DNA of 64,000 bases from Brenneria roseae subsp. roseae (GTDB lineage: Bacteria > Pseudomonadota > Gammaproteobacteria > Enterobacterales > Enterobacteriaceae): assembly GCF_003115845.1 (NCBI RefSeq), contig NZ_KZ819032.1, forward strand, positions 94,436 to 158,435, in the 5' to 3' direction. Both the position numbers and the translations under genes were made by a program. The notes beneath the pieces were generated by a model that was not told where the DNA came from, made no database searches, and saw nothing but the letters and a program-made list of their open reading frames with translations. Shown here piece by piece: positions 1 to 8,606 of the stretch (its first letter is position 1; each line of letters opens with the position of its first letter).

Positions 1-19
1 TTTTTCTTTTCCTGTTACT

Positions 20-50
20 CCCCATCGTTCAGGCGGTGGGGATCTTTTCT
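20..50 (+). terminator. Rho-independent terminator of a gene left of the window
   Basis: CCCCATCG pairs with CGGTGGGG around a 6-nt loop, followed by the T-rich stretch atcttttct. The T tract on the + strand suggests it ends a rightward gene lying outside the window. Confidence 0.6.
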
Positions 51-104
51 AAATCCTTACACGCAAAGCCCCTTCTCCCGATTGTAAATAGCTTGTCACC
101 AAAT

Positions 105-123
105 GATAATGATTGTTATTATC
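105..123. promoter_or_regulatory. Fur box (orphan)
   Basis: GATAATGATTGTTATTATC matches 16 of 19 positions of the classical Fur consensus. No iron gene is adjacent: the nearest complete gene is the response regulator 315 bp to the right. It could control an unrecognised small RNA, or be left over from a lost gene. Confidence 0.6.
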
Positions 124-254
124 CATGCGAAAATCCTTAGATGACACTTTTCTTACTCTCATGTAGCGCCGGATCATGTCGCGATGGGAGCAGCCTGTTA
201 TGGCAGACTGAAAATAATAAATTGAGTCTTAACCATAAATTAAACATGTGAATA

Positions 255-414
255 TACCCGTCATACTTTAAGTTGCATGTGTGTTGGCTTTATTACCGGC
301 CCATCCATGGGCCTCGCCCCGGTGGGGCCGCTGCAAGCAGCGTTCAAATCTGTTCCCGGCAGATTTGTCAGTCACCCGGATCACGCCTTCCTGCAACTCG
401 AATTATTTAGGGTA
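255..414. repeat. MITE-like intergenic repeat with imperfect terminal inverted repeats
   Basis: The left end TACCCGTCATACTTTAAGTT(GCA) and the reverse complement of the right end TACCCTAAATAATTCGAGTT(GCA) match at 17 of 23 positions. The interior is rich in short palindromes (GGCCCATCCATGGGCC, CCCCGGTGGGG). This is the layout of a non-coding enterobacterial miniature element. The small ORFs inside it are not believed. Confidence 0.6.
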
Positions 415-437
415 GCCACGCTTGGTAGGGGAACGTT

Positions 438-1148
438 ATGCGCGTACTGGTGGTTGATGATGATTCTGTACTGTGCCATTGGCTGGGCTCTAAACTACAT
501 TCGCACGGTCATTCATGCCGTATGGTTCATGATGGCGAACACGCATTAAAAGCCATAAAAGATGAAGTTTATGATGTGGTTCTGCTGGATAGAATGCTGC
601 CGGTGATGGATGGGTTTACCGTATTGCGTGAATTACAGGGATCGCGCCATCCGCCGATTATGCTGCTTTCCGCATTAGACCGGGATGTCGATCGGGTGAT
701 GGGATTGGAACTCGGTGCGGAAGACTACCTTGGCAAACCCTTTAATTTTAATGAACTCAGACTGCGTCTGGATATTATGGCGCGGCGTGGTAAACGCCAT
801 GTGGATAACGCCTCTCTCCTGACATTTGAGGACCTACAGCTTGATCGTCTACAGCGCGTGGCCTGGCGCGGCGGTCAGCGTATCGACTTGACGGATAAGG
901 AAATCAAGCTGCTGATTATTTTGATGGAAAATCCCGGTCAGGCGATAACCCGAACCATGCTGCTGGAGCGGGTATGGGGCTACAATTTCGATCCCCAGAC
1001 CAATCTGATCGACGTACACATGTCGAAATTGCGCTCGAAAATTGACAAAGGATTCCCGCGACCATTAATTAAAACGTTAAGGGCAATGGGCTATGCGTTA
1101 GGATCTGTCGACAAGGATAGAGCGAATGTTGGCAGCCACGCTGAATAA
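438..1148 (+). CDS. OmpR/PhoB-family DNA-binding response regulator
   Basis: This 236-residue two-domain regulator has an N-terminal receiver (about 1-115) and a winged-helix OmpR-type output domain (about 130-225). In the receiver I see the acidic pocket VVDDDS, the phosphoacceptor D51 in LLDRMLP and the conserved lysine K100 in GKPF. The output domain carries the typical LTDKEIKLL and NLIDVHMSKLRSKID segments. It should be phosphorylated by the kinase encoded immediately downstream, whose start overlaps its 3' end by 23 bp. That arrangement indicates translational coupling in one operon. The genes it controls cannot be told from the sequence; the nearest candidates are the degraded tad-pilus genes to the right. 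Family assignment is firm, the ortholog name is not. Confidence 0.92.
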   Translation: MRVLVVDDDSVLCHWLGSKLHSHGHSCRMVHDGEHALKAIKDEVYDVVLLDRMLPVMDGFTVLRELQGSRHPPIMLLSALDRDVDRVMGLELGAEDYLGKPFNFNELRLRLDIMARRGKRHVDNASLLTFEDLQLDRLQRVAWRGGQRIDLTDKEIKLLIILMENPGQAITRTMLLERVWGYNFDPQTNLIDVHMSKLRSKIDKGFPRPLIKTLRAMGYALGSVDKDRANVGSHAE

Positions 1149-2595
1149 AATAAAAACAAAAAAGCTGAGCCGTCGCTGGCAGATGAAAATAAAGCACTGG
1201 CAGTTAATCGGGGCCAGCCAGTATCCGGGCTTTTTATGTACCTCAAACTTTCGGCAGGCGATCACCATTGTTTTTTTATTTTTGCTGATGATGCTGATGT
1301 GTATCATCGGCTTCAGCTCATTAAGTGAAACGTTAATCAGAACGCATGTCCGTGAAGTTATTCTGGGTAATATTTATGATTACTCCATGCAGTCTCGTTT
1401 AAGCAATGCAAATAGTCTGATTACCCAACTTCGGCAGGACAATCGGGCTAAAAGCGATGAACTGCCGATATTTCTGGTTACCGATAAAAACGGCGCTATT
1501 TTGTATCACAACCATCCGCTGGAGGAGTTGCAAAACACGTCTTGCCAGATGGATGTGACCTGCCTGAAAGCGCTGCTGTCGAGTAAAAATGATACCAATC
1601 TGATCGGTCTGTCCGTCATGCTGGACGATGGCGCCGTGTTGTTTACCGCCTACAATATCAAGCCGATGCTCGAACGAGTGCGGACGATCCCGCTGGTGGC
1701 GGGGGCCGGACTGTTTATCGTGTTGCTGTTTTGCCTGTTTGTCAGTCGCCACTTCAGCTTGATAAGCCTGCGCAGCGTCGAGAAAATCCGTTCCGCGCTG
1801 CACCGCTACAGCGCGGGCGAGCAGCAGGTGCGCATGCCGTTGTCACCTTATGGCGATGACTTTGACAGCCTGAGTGAGGATATCAACCAGAATCTGGAAC
1901 GTATTGAACGCCTGATGGAACAGGTTCGCAGTACGTCCAGCCATATCGCTCATGAACTGCGAACCCCGTTGACGCATTTGCAAAACCGTCTGTTCAACCT
2001 GACGGAACGCGCCGGGCTGGATGGCGACATTCGTGAAGAGCTGAATCTCGCCGTTGAGGAGGTTCATAAAATTCTCGGTCTGTTCCGCACGGTGATGCGC
2101 ATTGGTGAAATTGAAAGCGGGCGCTGTATCCATCAGTTTGCAAATATTGAAGCGCGACAATTACTGGAAGAGATCGCCGAATATTATCAGCCGCTGGCGG
2201 AAGAACGGGGCTGTCAGATCAGGGTGGAAATCAAGGCGGGGATCCAGCTGTTCGGCGATCGGGCCCTGTTGTTCCAGGCGTTGGCGAATCTGGTGGAAAA
2301 CGCCCTGAAGTACGCAGCTCAGGGAAAATACGTCACCCTGAGCGTCACGCTCTACCGCGGCTGGATTGCGCTAAGCGTGGCGGACCACGGGCCGGGTATT
2401 CCGATGGCCCAGTATGAAAAAGCGCTACAGCGTTTTCAGCGCTTGGAAACCTGGCAGCAGTCTGGCTATGGGCTCGGTTTGTCACTGGTACAGGCGATTG
2501 CCGATCTGCATGGTGGCAAGCTGTGTCTGACATCCTCTCACCCTGGGCTTCATGTTTATTTGTGCCTGACCCCCGTAGTTAAGACAAATTGTTAA
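1126..2595 (+). CDS. Membrane sensor histidine kinase, partner of the preceding regulator
   Basis: The protein is 489 residues long. The start at 1126 follows an AAGGA box and overlaps the regulator gene. One membrane helix lies at about 46-63 (hydrophobic TIVFLFLLMMLMCIIGF) and a second at about 188-207. They enclose a periplasmic sensor loop of about 120 residues containing two cysteines. A HAMP-like stretch follows, then the HisKA box HIAHELRTPLTHL with phosphoacceptor H276. The ATPase domain has N box NLVENALKYA, G1 box DHGPGIP and G2 box GYGLGLSLV. It should autophosphorylate and signal to the OmpR-type regulator. The last codons of the gene form the first unit of a 13-bp tandem repeat. 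The stimulus is unknown. Confidence 0.92.
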   Translation: MLAATLNKIKTKKLSRRWQMKIKHWQLIGASQYPGFLCTSNFRQAITIVFLFLLMMLMCIIGFSSLSETLIRTHVREVILGNIYDYSMQSRLSNANSLITQLRQDNRAKSDELPIFLVTDKNGAILYHNHPLEELQNTSCQMDVTCLKALLSSKNDTNLIGLSVMLDDGAVLFTAYNIKPMLERVRTIPLVAGAGLFIVLLFCLFVSRHFSLISLRSVEKIRSALHRYSAGEQQVRMPLSPYGDDFDSLSEDINQNLERIERLMEQVRSTSSHIAHELRTPLTHLQNRLFNLTERAGLDGDIREELNLAVEEVHKILGLFRTVMRIGEIESGRCIHQFANIEARQLLEEIAEYYQPLAEERGCQIRVEIKAGIQLFGDRALLFQALANLVENALKYAAQGKYVTLSVTLYRGWIALSVADHGPGIPMAQYEKALQRFQRLETWQQSGYGLGLSLVQAIADLHGGKLCLTSSHPGLHVYLCLTPVVKTNC

Positions 2596-2642
2596 AACAA
2601 ATTGTTAAGACCAACTGTTAAGACAAATGGTTAAAACGAATG
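2578..2642 (+). repeat. Five tandem copies of a 13-bp unit
   Basis: Consecutive units GTTAAGACAAATT, GTTAAAACAAATT, GTTAAGACCAACT, GTTAAGACAAATG and GTTAAAACGAATG run without spacers. The first overlaps the kinase stop codon. The regular period with point differences fits slippage expansion. Confidence 0.85.
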
Positions 2643-2857
2643 TGAATGCCCCGGCAAAAAACTGAATATTTATCCGTATCGTGTCAGGGGCACAGAATGT
2701 ATTACTATTTGATTTATATTGATAATTTTTATATGAAAAGATTAACGAATATTAATGCTCCGCATCTTGTAGTACCTGAGAATAAGTCTCATTATTGCCA
2801 TGATTAGCGTCATGGCGTCCGGTATTTGTCATGGTTCCTTTGTCTGCGGACTCTCCT

Positions 2858-2956
2858 ATGAATAATATGAAAACCAAACTGTGTGCTTTCCTGCGAGATG
2901 AAAGCGGTGTGGCGGCGATCGGCGCCAGCGGATCCACGTCAGAGATGGCGAAATAA
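2858..2956 (+). pseudogene. Truncated Flp-type pilin remnant
   Basis: The 32-codon reading frame begins like a Flp/Fap prepilin: a short basic leader followed by FLRDESGVAAI, the usual peptidase site after Gly. The family then continues with EYGLIA and a long hydrophobic helix. Here the frame instead runs GASGSTSEMAK and stops, so the Glu-Tyr motif and the assembly helix are missing. It cannot make a pilin. It lies 5 bp before a prepilin peptidase gene and a TadE-like gene, which supports its identity. The start has only a weak upstream purine stretch. Confidence 0.6.
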
Positions 2957-2961
2957 ATCCA

Positions 2962-3516
2962 GTGGTGGCGTATTACGCATACTGGCTGCAAACGGCGTTA
3001 CTGGCAGGATGCCTGCTGTGGTGTGTCAGTACCGATCTGTTGGTACGAAAGATCCCCAATCAGGCGGTACTGATCCTTGCATTAAGCTGGCTGGCTTTCA
3101 GCGCGCTGGATGTGTTGCAGTCCGGTATGATTGATGCGGTGAAACTGTATCAGGTGCTGTGGGCGTTGCCGGGCGCCGCTGTCGTTCTGGCGGGGGGTTT
3201 TTTGCTTTTCCTCACCGGCAGGCTTGGTGCAGGCGATGTGAAACTGATGAGCGTTTTATGTCTGTGGGTAGGGCATGGGCATCAGATCGTTTTTGTCATG
3301 ATAACCTCACTGGCGGGGGGCGTATTAGCGTTGGGCCTGCCGTTGCTCAATACCGTACCGGCCGTAGTGGCAATGGGTATTCAAACCACCAATCGGATGT
3401 TTAAAAGCCGGTTACCCATGCCGCCTGCGTTGCCGGGCGATCTTTCACAAGGCATCCCCTACGGTATCGCTATTGCGTTCGGCGCGATGTACGTCCTGAT
3501 TTTTCCCTGGTTTTAA
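2962..3516 (+). CDS. Prepilin peptidase, CpaA/TadV type (A24 family)
   Basis: This 184-residue integral membrane aspartic peptidase is of the short TadV/CpaA form, without the N-methylase domain of PilD. The two catalytic aspartates are visible in CVSTDLLVRKIPN and GAGDVKLMS (the GxGD motif). Five to six hydrophobic segments cover nearly the whole chain. It would cleave Flp-type prepilins and TadE/F pseudopilins at the inner membrane. The start is a GTG at 2962 with no strong ribosome-binding site; the next codon-sized alternative is GTG 2965. Upstream is only a truncated Flp remnant and downstream a TadE-like gene. The ATPase, secretin and platform genes of the system are absent here. Confidence 0.85.
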   Translation: MVAYYAYWLQTALLAGCLLWCVSTDLLVRKIPNQAVLILALSWLAFSALDVLQSGMIDAVKLYQVLWALPGAAVVLAGGFLLFLTGRLGAGDVKLMSVLCLWVGHGHQIVFVMITSLAGGVLALGLPLLNTVPAVVAMGIQTTNRMFKSRLPMPPALPGDLSQGIPYGIAIAFGAMYVLIFPWF

Positions 3517-3530
3517 TTTGGTAATCCCGA

Positions 3531-4040
3531 ATGATGAAGAGGTTTCAGCGCAACGATCTGGATTGGCGCAGTACGCGCGGTGTGATCGCCACAGAACTGG
3601 CGTTTCTGGCGCCGGTGGTTCTGGTCGGCGTGATGATGCTGTTCGAACTGGCGCGCATCGGGCTGGTGATTGCCGTGGGCAGTGCGGCGCTGGATAAGGC
3701 GATACAGCCATTTCGTCTCGACGATCTCAACGCCAGCAGCGCCTCAGAGATGGAGACGCATCTGAAAGCGCGGATGATCGATGCGGCATACGGCTATCTG
3801 CAAGAAGATGATTTAACCGTCAGTGTGTTGCATTTTGACGGCCTGAGCCAGCTTGGCGGGCTGGAGATCGTCAGCGATGAGGATGGCAGCGGCGCCTCGA
3901 ATACGCTGCCCGTCTGGTCGGTCACGGTGCAGATAAAAAAAGCGTTTCTGACTCCGTTGCCGGAAGTGCTGACGTTGGGCGACACCTTTCGCTATCAGTA
4001 CAAACACGTATTCGGCACGGAGCGGCGTAGTGAAGAGTAG
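3531..4040 (+). CDS. TadE/TadG-like pseudopilin
   Basis: The protein has 169 residues. After a short basic leader comes RGVIATELAFLAPVVLVGVMMLFEL, split here as RGVIATELAFL and the following hydrophobic helix. This is the TadE-like pattern with Glu at position +5 or so of the processed form. The rest (about 50-160) is soluble and acidic. It should be processed by the TadV-like peptidase encoded 14 bp upstream and assemble at the inner membrane of a tad pilus machine. Just after it, a GTG-started 20-codon frame (4030-4092, beginning VKSSRLLRRR) could be the stump of another tad gene such as tadF. Family call good, function doubtful because the locus is decayed. Confidence 0.75.
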   Translation: MMKRFQRNDLDWRSTRGVIATELAFLAPVVLVGVMMLFELARIGLVIAVGSAALDKAIQPFRLDDLNASSASEMETHLKARMIDAAYGYLQEDDLTVSVLHFDGLSQLGGLEIVSDEDGSGASNTLPVWSVTVQIKKAFLTPLPEVLTLGDTFRYQYKHVFGTERRSEE

Positions 4041-4165
4041 CCGCCTATTGCGGCGCCGTTGTTTTGAAGCCGCCAGCCAGTCGTCCGCCTGAAACGGGGC
4101 TGACGGAGAAGGACTGCTGGATATTTCCTCCCCGGTGAAGGGTTGGGGTAGGGTCAGTTCAGGCA

Positions 4166-5971
4166 TTAAATACAGCTGGCGCCCTGTTCCGCCCCGGTGA
4201 TATTTTCCCGTAGCGCCCTGAACAGTTCACGTCCCATACCCACATGTGAAGCGGATAGATCCGGCTGTACCGCTGTGCGGCGCGCCAGTTCGGCCTCTTC
4301 CACCAACAGGCTGAGTTCGCCACGCACACCGTCAATCTGAATCATATCGCCATCCTGAACTTTGGCCAGCAGACCGCCGCTATAGGCTTCCGGCGTAACG
4401 TGGATCGCCGCGGGGACTTTACCGGAAGCGCCTGACAGCCGCCCATCGGTGACTAACGCTACGTTAAAACCACGATCCATCAAGACGCCCAGCGGCGGCA
4501 TCAGCTTATGCAGCTCCGGCATCCCGATTGCTTTCGGTCCCTGAAAACGCACGACGATCACGCAATCGCGATCCAGTTTTCCCGCGTTGAACGCGGCATC
4601 GATATCATACTGGCTTTCAAACACGACGGCGGGCGCTTTGATAATCTGACGGTCTTCCGGTACGGCGGAGGTTTTCATTACCGCCCGGCCCAGATTTCCA
4701 GATAAGACTTTGGTTCCGCCGTGCCTGACGAAAGGTGTGGCCAGCGTGGCAATCACCTCCGTATCCAGCGAGGCGTGCGGGCCTTCGCGATACACCAGTT
4801 TACCGTCCTCAAGGAAAGGTTCCTGAGTATAGCGGTGCAGGCCGAAGCCGGCGACGGTATGGACGTCCTCATGGAGCAGACCGCCTTGCAGCAGTTCACG
4901 GATCAACAGCGAAACGCCACCGGCGGCCTGAAAATAGTTGATATCGCCGGGACCGTTGGGATAAATACGGCATAGCAGCGGCACCACTTCAGATAAGTCA
5001 GAGAAATCATCCCAGGTGATGGTGATGCCGGCGGCCTTTGCCATTGCCACCAGATGCATGGTGTGATTGGTTGAACCACCGGTCGCCAGCAGTGCGACGA
5101 TACCGTTGACGATCACCTTCTCATCAACCAGACGCCCGGCCGGCAGATAGTCGCCGCCGGTTTCGGTCATCCGGGTGACCTGACGGGCGGCGGCCTCGGT
5201 CAATGCGTGTCGTAGCGGAATATCGGGATAGACGAAAGACGAGCCGGGCAGGTGCAACCCCATGACTTCCATCACCATCTGGTTGGAGTTGGCGGTACCG
5301 TAGAATGTGCAGGTGCCGGGCGAGTGGTAGGCGCTGGCTTCTGATTCCAGTAATGCTTCGCGACCGACTTTGCCTTCGGCATACAGTTGGCGGATACGTA
5401 CTTTTTCTTTATTGGAGATACCGGTGCGCATTGGGCCCGCGGGCACGAAGACGGCGGGCAGGTGGCCGAACGCCATCGCAGCGATAAACAGACCGGGAAC
5501 AATCTTGTCGCAAACCCCGAGAAACAGGGCGCCATCAAACATATTGTGAGACAGACCTACCGCGGCCGACATGGCGATCAAATCGCGGCTGAGCAAAGAA
5601 AGCTCCATACCGTCCTGCCCCTGAGTCACGCCGTCGCACATGGCCGGCACGCCCCCGGCCACCTGACCAACGGCGCCAACGGAATGCAGCGCCTCTTTAA
5701 TCAGGGCCGGGTAATGTTCATAAGGCTGATGCGCGGACAGCATATCGTTATAGGACGTAATGATGCCGATATTGCTTTTTACCATGTTCTTCAGGCCGGA
5801 TTTATCATCGGGCGAACAGGCGGCGAATCCGTGGGCCAGATTGCCGCAGGCAAGCTGAGAACGGTGTACGGTTTTGCTTTTTGCCGCCTCGATATTGGTC
5901 AGATATCGGGCTCTGCCGGCCTGAGAACGAGAGATGATATTCTGGGTAACGCGCGCAACGGTAGGATTCAT
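4166..5971 (-). CDS. edd: Phosphogluconate dehydratase (Entner-Doudoroff)
   Basis: The enzyme converts 6-phospho-D-gluconate to 2-keto-3-deoxy-6-phosphogluconate in the cytoplasm. It has about 601 residues, like E. coli Edd, and is near-identical in long blocks such as [19 protein letters not shown] and [20 protein letters not shown]. The IlvD/Edd iron-sulfur cysteines are seen in [22 protein letters not shown] and [11 protein letters not shown] chose the ATG at 5971 ([10 protein letters not shown]) because it matches the E. coli N-terminus; an ATG at 5983 and a TTG at 5992 are possible longer starts. The upstream region carries a GntR operator and a perfect CRP site, so gluconate induction and catabolite control are likely. 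Unlike E. coli, no eda gene follows: the next downstream genes are tad remnants. Confidence 0.97.
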   Translation of the reverse strand: MNPTVARVTQNIISRSQAGRARYLTNIEAAKSKTVHRSQLACGNLAHGFAACSPDDKSGLKNMVKSNIGIITSYNDMLSAHQPYEHYPALIKEALHSVGAVGQVAGGVPAMCDGVTQGQDGMELSLLSRDLIAMSAAVGLSHNMFDGALFLGVCDKIVPGLFIAAMAFGHLPAVFVPAGPMRTGISNKEKVRIRQLYAEGKVGREALLESEASAYHSPGTCTFYGTANSNQMVMEVMGLHLPGSSFVYPDIPLRHALTEAAARQVTRMTETGGDYLPAGRLVDEKVIVNGIVALLATGGSTNHTMHLVAMAKAAGITITWDDFSDLSEVVPLLCRIYPNGPGDINYFQAAGGVSLLIRELLQGGLLHEDVHTVAGFGLHRYTQEPFLEDGKLVYREGPHASLDTEVIATLATPFVRHGGTKVLSGNLGRAVMKTSAVPEDRQIIKAPAVVFESQYDIDAAFNAGKLDRDCVIVVRFQGPKAIGMPELHKLMPPLGVLMDRGFNVALVTDGRLSGASGKVPAAIHVTPEAYSGGLLAKVQDGDMIQIDGVRGELSLLVEEAELARRTAVQPDLSASHVGMGRELFRALRENITGAEQGASCI

Positions 5972-6274
5972 ACTTTGCCCCATTTTCTTCAAGATTGATT
6001 ACTTAAATTGTTAAACGCTGATAGCGCCAAAAATAAATAGCCATATCGCCGGGTAAAATCCGGTATTCTTATTTTTTTGAGATAAACAGCGTTATCGTTC
6101 TAATGACGAACGGTAGATAAACCTTCAGCGGGTGAATAGAGAAATACGCCAGCTTATTTAAAGCCTAAGCCGGGTTTTATCTTATTATTGGCTCATTGAC
6201 ATAATATGGCCCTCAGCTGATTAACTCTGCGTATCGGGGTACGCTTTTACGTAACGATCTTACTATATACCGGA

Positions 6275-6290
6275 ATGATACCGGTAACAA
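6275..6290. promoter_or_regulatory. GntR operator upstream of edd
   Basis: ATGATACCGGTAACAA is close to the enterobacterial GntR operator ATGTTACCGGTAACAT, centred on ACCGGT. It lies about 300 bp upstream of the edd start. Confidence 0.8.
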
Positions 6291-6340
6291 CGCATTTTTA
6301 TTGCTGGATTTACTCGATTCAGCAAGTGCTTAAGTGGTTT

Positions 6341-6356
6341 TGTGATGGATATCACA
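6341..6356. promoter_or_regulatory. CRP-cAMP site upstream of edd
   Basis: TGTGATGGATATCACA is a perfect TGTGA-N6-TCACA CRP site. It lies 50 bp from the GntR operator on the edd side of the divergent region, consistent with catabolite control of edd. Confidence 0.8.
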
Positions 6357-6708
6357 TTGTGATAATAACGTTCGCTTTGGTGTTTTTTTGTTAATATCAA
6401 GGCTGAGCAACGTGATATGAAATATGAGTGATGTGAAATAGAGATCATGTAAATAAAGCGGCGATAAGAGAGTAAATTCTTGTTATTACGTGATATTGGA
6501 AAATACGTTCATTCGATCGCGAAAGTAAACGAAAAATCTGTTTATAAAAAGGCAAAACGGTTGCTCGCAGAAAATGGTCGATGAATGTTAACGCAATGAA
6601 AAAAAGTGGCACGATTGCCGAAGAATATACTATTTAGCACGGCGATTTTCCGGATTGCTATGTTGGTTCGCAAGTACGACAGACAGGGCGCGTTTTCTTT
6701 GTTAAACT

Positions 6709-6724
6709 ATGTTACCGGTTAATG
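6709..6724. promoter_or_regulatory. GntR operator in the gntR promoter
   Basis: ATGTTACCGGTTAATG contains the ACCGGT core with a well-kept left half. It ends 19 bp before the gntR start codon, which suggests autorepression. Confidence 0.75.
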
Positions 6725-6743
6725 ACAGCTTAATTTATTGAAA

Positions 6744-7739
6744 ATGAAGAAGAAAAGACCTGGGTTGCAAGATGTGGCCAATCAAGTTGGCGTCACGAAA
6801 ATGACGATCAGTCGTTATCTGCGCGATCCGCTCATGGTTTCTGCGGCCTTGCGTAGCAAGATCTCGGTTGCGCTGGATGAACTTGGCTATATTCCCAACC
6901 GGGCTCCTGAAATTTTATCCAATGCAACCAGCCGGGCGATTGGCGTATTGCTTCCTTCATTGACCAATCAGGTGTTTGCTGAAGTGTTGCGTGGTATTGA
7001 AAGCGTTACCGACTCTTACGGCTATCAGACCATGCTGGCCCACTATGGCTATCATGTTGAGCGTGAAGAGATGCGTCTGATGTCGCTGCTTTCCTACAAT
7101 ATCGACGGATTGATTCTTTCTGAACGTTCCCATACCGAACGGACGCGGAAAATGATTGAGGTGGCCGGCATTCCGGTGATTGAAATCATGGACAGCGAAT
7201 CTCCGTGTATCGATCTGGCGGTCGGGTTCAATAACTTTGATGCGGCTTATCAGATGACTAAAACCATACTTGAGTATGGTCATACTCATCCCGTTTATCT
7301 TGGCGCCCGGCAGGATGAGCGCACCATCATTAAAATGCAGGGATATGAGCAGGCCATGCGGGATTGCGGCTTAACGCCCCATAGCGTCAGTACGGATCGT
7401 TCGTCTTCCTACAGTCTGGGCGGTGAATTGATGAAGGAAGCGCGTCAGCGCTATCCGAATACCGACAGCCTGTTCTGCACCAACGACGATATTGCCATTG
7501 GCGCCGCTTTCGAGTGCCAACGTCAGGGGTTGCGTATTCCTGAAGATATGGCCATAGCCGGTTTTCATGGACATGATATCGGCCAGTCGATGATGCCTAA
7601 ACTGAGCAGCGTGTTGACCCCCCGGGAGAAAATGGGGCAAGTCGCTGCGGAGCGGCTCCTTGCCCGGTTGCGGGGAGAAACGATTACCCCCCAACGGCTT
7701 GATTTGGGATTCACCATCCTGCACGGCGGCAGTATTTAA
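6744..7739 (+). CDS. gntR: LacI-family gluconate-utilisation repressor GntR
   Basis: The 331-residue protein starts MKKKRPGLQDVANQVGVTKM, nearly the same as E. coli GntR. The start at 6744 was chosen on that match; an upstream TTG at 6738 is less likely. Residues about 6-28 form the LacI helix-turn-helix (DVANQVGVTKMTISRYLRDP). The hinge and periplasmic-binding-protein-like effector domain follow, with the block SNATSRAIGVLLPSLTNQVF conserved. It should repress edd, gntK, gntT and itself, and be released by gluconate. Matching operators are present at all these promoters. It is divergent from edd and convergent with gntK, 5 bp apart. Confidence 0.97.
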   Translation: MKKKRPGLQDVANQVGVTKMTISRYLRDPLMVSAALRSKISVALDELGYIPNRAPEILSNATSRAIGVLLPSLTNQVFAEVLRGIESVTDSYGYQTMLAHYGYHVEREEMRLMSLLSYNIDGLILSERSHTERTRKMIEVAGIPVIEIMDSESPCIDLAVGFNNFDAAYQMTKTILEYGHTHPVYLGARQDERTIIKMQGYEQAMRDCGLTPHSVSTDRSSSYSLGGELMKEARQRYPNTDSLFCTNDDIAIGAAFECQRQGLRIPEDMAIAGFHGHDIGQSMMPKLSSVLTPREKMGQVAAERLLARLRGETITPQRLDLGFTILHGGSI

Positions 7740-7744
7740 ACGCG

Positions 7745-8272
7745 TTACCGGCGGGATGCCACGCCGGCGTTGCGTAAGGCTTTAATGCCCCGATCGACAA
7801 CCTGATCGAAGCTGCCGTCGATATCAATAGCGATGACGTCGGTTTCGTCCGCCGCCGGTTCTTCCAGTGCTTCAAACTGGCTCTTCAGCAGGTCTGTTGG
7901 CATAAAATGGCCGGCGCGTGCTTTCAGACGCTCCAGAATCACCTCAAAACTTCCTTTCATATACAGGAAAATCATGTCCGGGTTGTCTTCGCGCAGACGA
8001 TCGCGATAGCGGCGCTTCAGTGCGGAGCAGACGATCAGGCCGATTTCGTTTTTGTGCCGCAGACTATAGGCCGCATCATTCAGACGCTCGAGCCACGGTG
8101 CGCGATCGTTGTCATCTAATGGATGGCCGCTGGCCATTTTCTGAATATTGGCGCGTGGATGCAGGTCATCCCCATCGATAAATTTAGCGCCCAATGCGTT
8201 GGCAATGGCCGCTCCCACGCTGGATTTACCGCAACCAGACACACCCATGATAATTATGCTTTGTCCCGCCAT
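7745..8272 (-). CDS. gntK: Thermoresistant gluconokinase
   Basis: The enzyme phosphorylates D-gluconate to 6-phosphogluconate, feeding Edd and the pentose phosphate pathway. It has 175 residues with the P-loop GVSGCGKS at 10-17, the substrate-binding stretch DGDDLHPRANIQKM and the lid region CSALKRRYRDRLR, all typical of GntK. It is transcribed from the divergent gntK-gntT region carrying two GntR operators and a CRP site. It converges with gntR. A second gluconokinase domain exists in this window as part of the HIT fusion at 47.6 kb; this one is the housekeeping member by sequence and context. Confidence 0.96.
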   Translation of the reverse strand: MAGQSIIIMGVSGCGKSSVGAAIANALGAKFIDGDDLHPRANIQKMASGHPLDDNDRAPWLERLNDAAYSLRHKNEIGLIVCSALKRRYRDRLREDNPDMIFLYMKGSFEVILERLKARAGHFMPTDLLKSQFEALEEPAADETDVIAIDIDGSFDQVVDRGIKALRNAGVASRR

Positions 8273-8332
8273 AAGTTTGATCTCTATCCCAAAATGAATA
8301 TTTAAGTCTTTTCTGTAGTTCCTTATTTTATC

Positions 8333-8362
8333 ACGTTACCGGTATCATGATACCGGTAACAA
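8333..8362. promoter_or_regulatory. Two overlapping GntR operators between gntK and gntT
   Basis: ACGTTACCGGTATCAT (8333-8348) and ATGATACCGGTAACAA (8347-8362) sit head to tail with 14-bp centre spacing. They can serve both divergent promoters. The second is identical in sequence to the edd operator. Confidence 0.85.
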
Positions 8363-8369
8363 ACGAGGG

Positions 8370-8385
8370 TGTGATAAATATCACA
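8370..8385. promoter_or_regulatory. CRP-cAMP site between gntK and gntT
   Basis: TGTGATAAATATCACA is a perfect TGTGA-N6-TCACA site directly beside the paired GntR operators. It suggests catabolite activation of gntT and/or gntK. The remaining 220 bp up to gntT show nothing else I can name. Confidence 0.8.
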
Positions 8386-8606
8386 AAGAGAAACGGAAAC
8401 AATCATATTGGTTATTGCAGATAAAACATAAAAAATTTCAGGAAGAAATCTTTAACAATACGTAGCGTTGGCCCATCGGGCGGCTGGCAGGAATAGCGAG
8501 CCCGCTATAGAAAAATACGGCGCTATATTTATGAAAAATAGCCGTTTTTATATCTGCCTACAATAGTCGAATCAGATTTGTACGATACATATATCGGAGA
8601 ATTATT

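Larger units (their letters stand above)
5972..6743. promoter_or_regulatory. Divergent control region between edd and gntR
   Basis: This 770-bp AT-rich intergenic region separates two divergent genes. It holds one GntR operator and one CRP site on the edd side and one GntR operator close to the gntR start, listed separately. I see no credible gene: the 61-codon frame at 6263-6448 overlaps the operator and CRP site and lacks support. Confidence 0.7.

Noticed and set aside
277..549. 90-codon frame at the left end
   Set aside because: It runs through the palindromic MITE-like repeat and overlaps the response regulator gene in another frame.
2578..2642. Short CRISPR-like array
   Set aside because: The 13-bp units are directly adjacent without spacers, so this is a simple tandem repeat.
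6263..6448. 61-codon reverse frame between edd and gntR
   Set aside because: It covers the GntR operator and CRP site and has no recognisable content.
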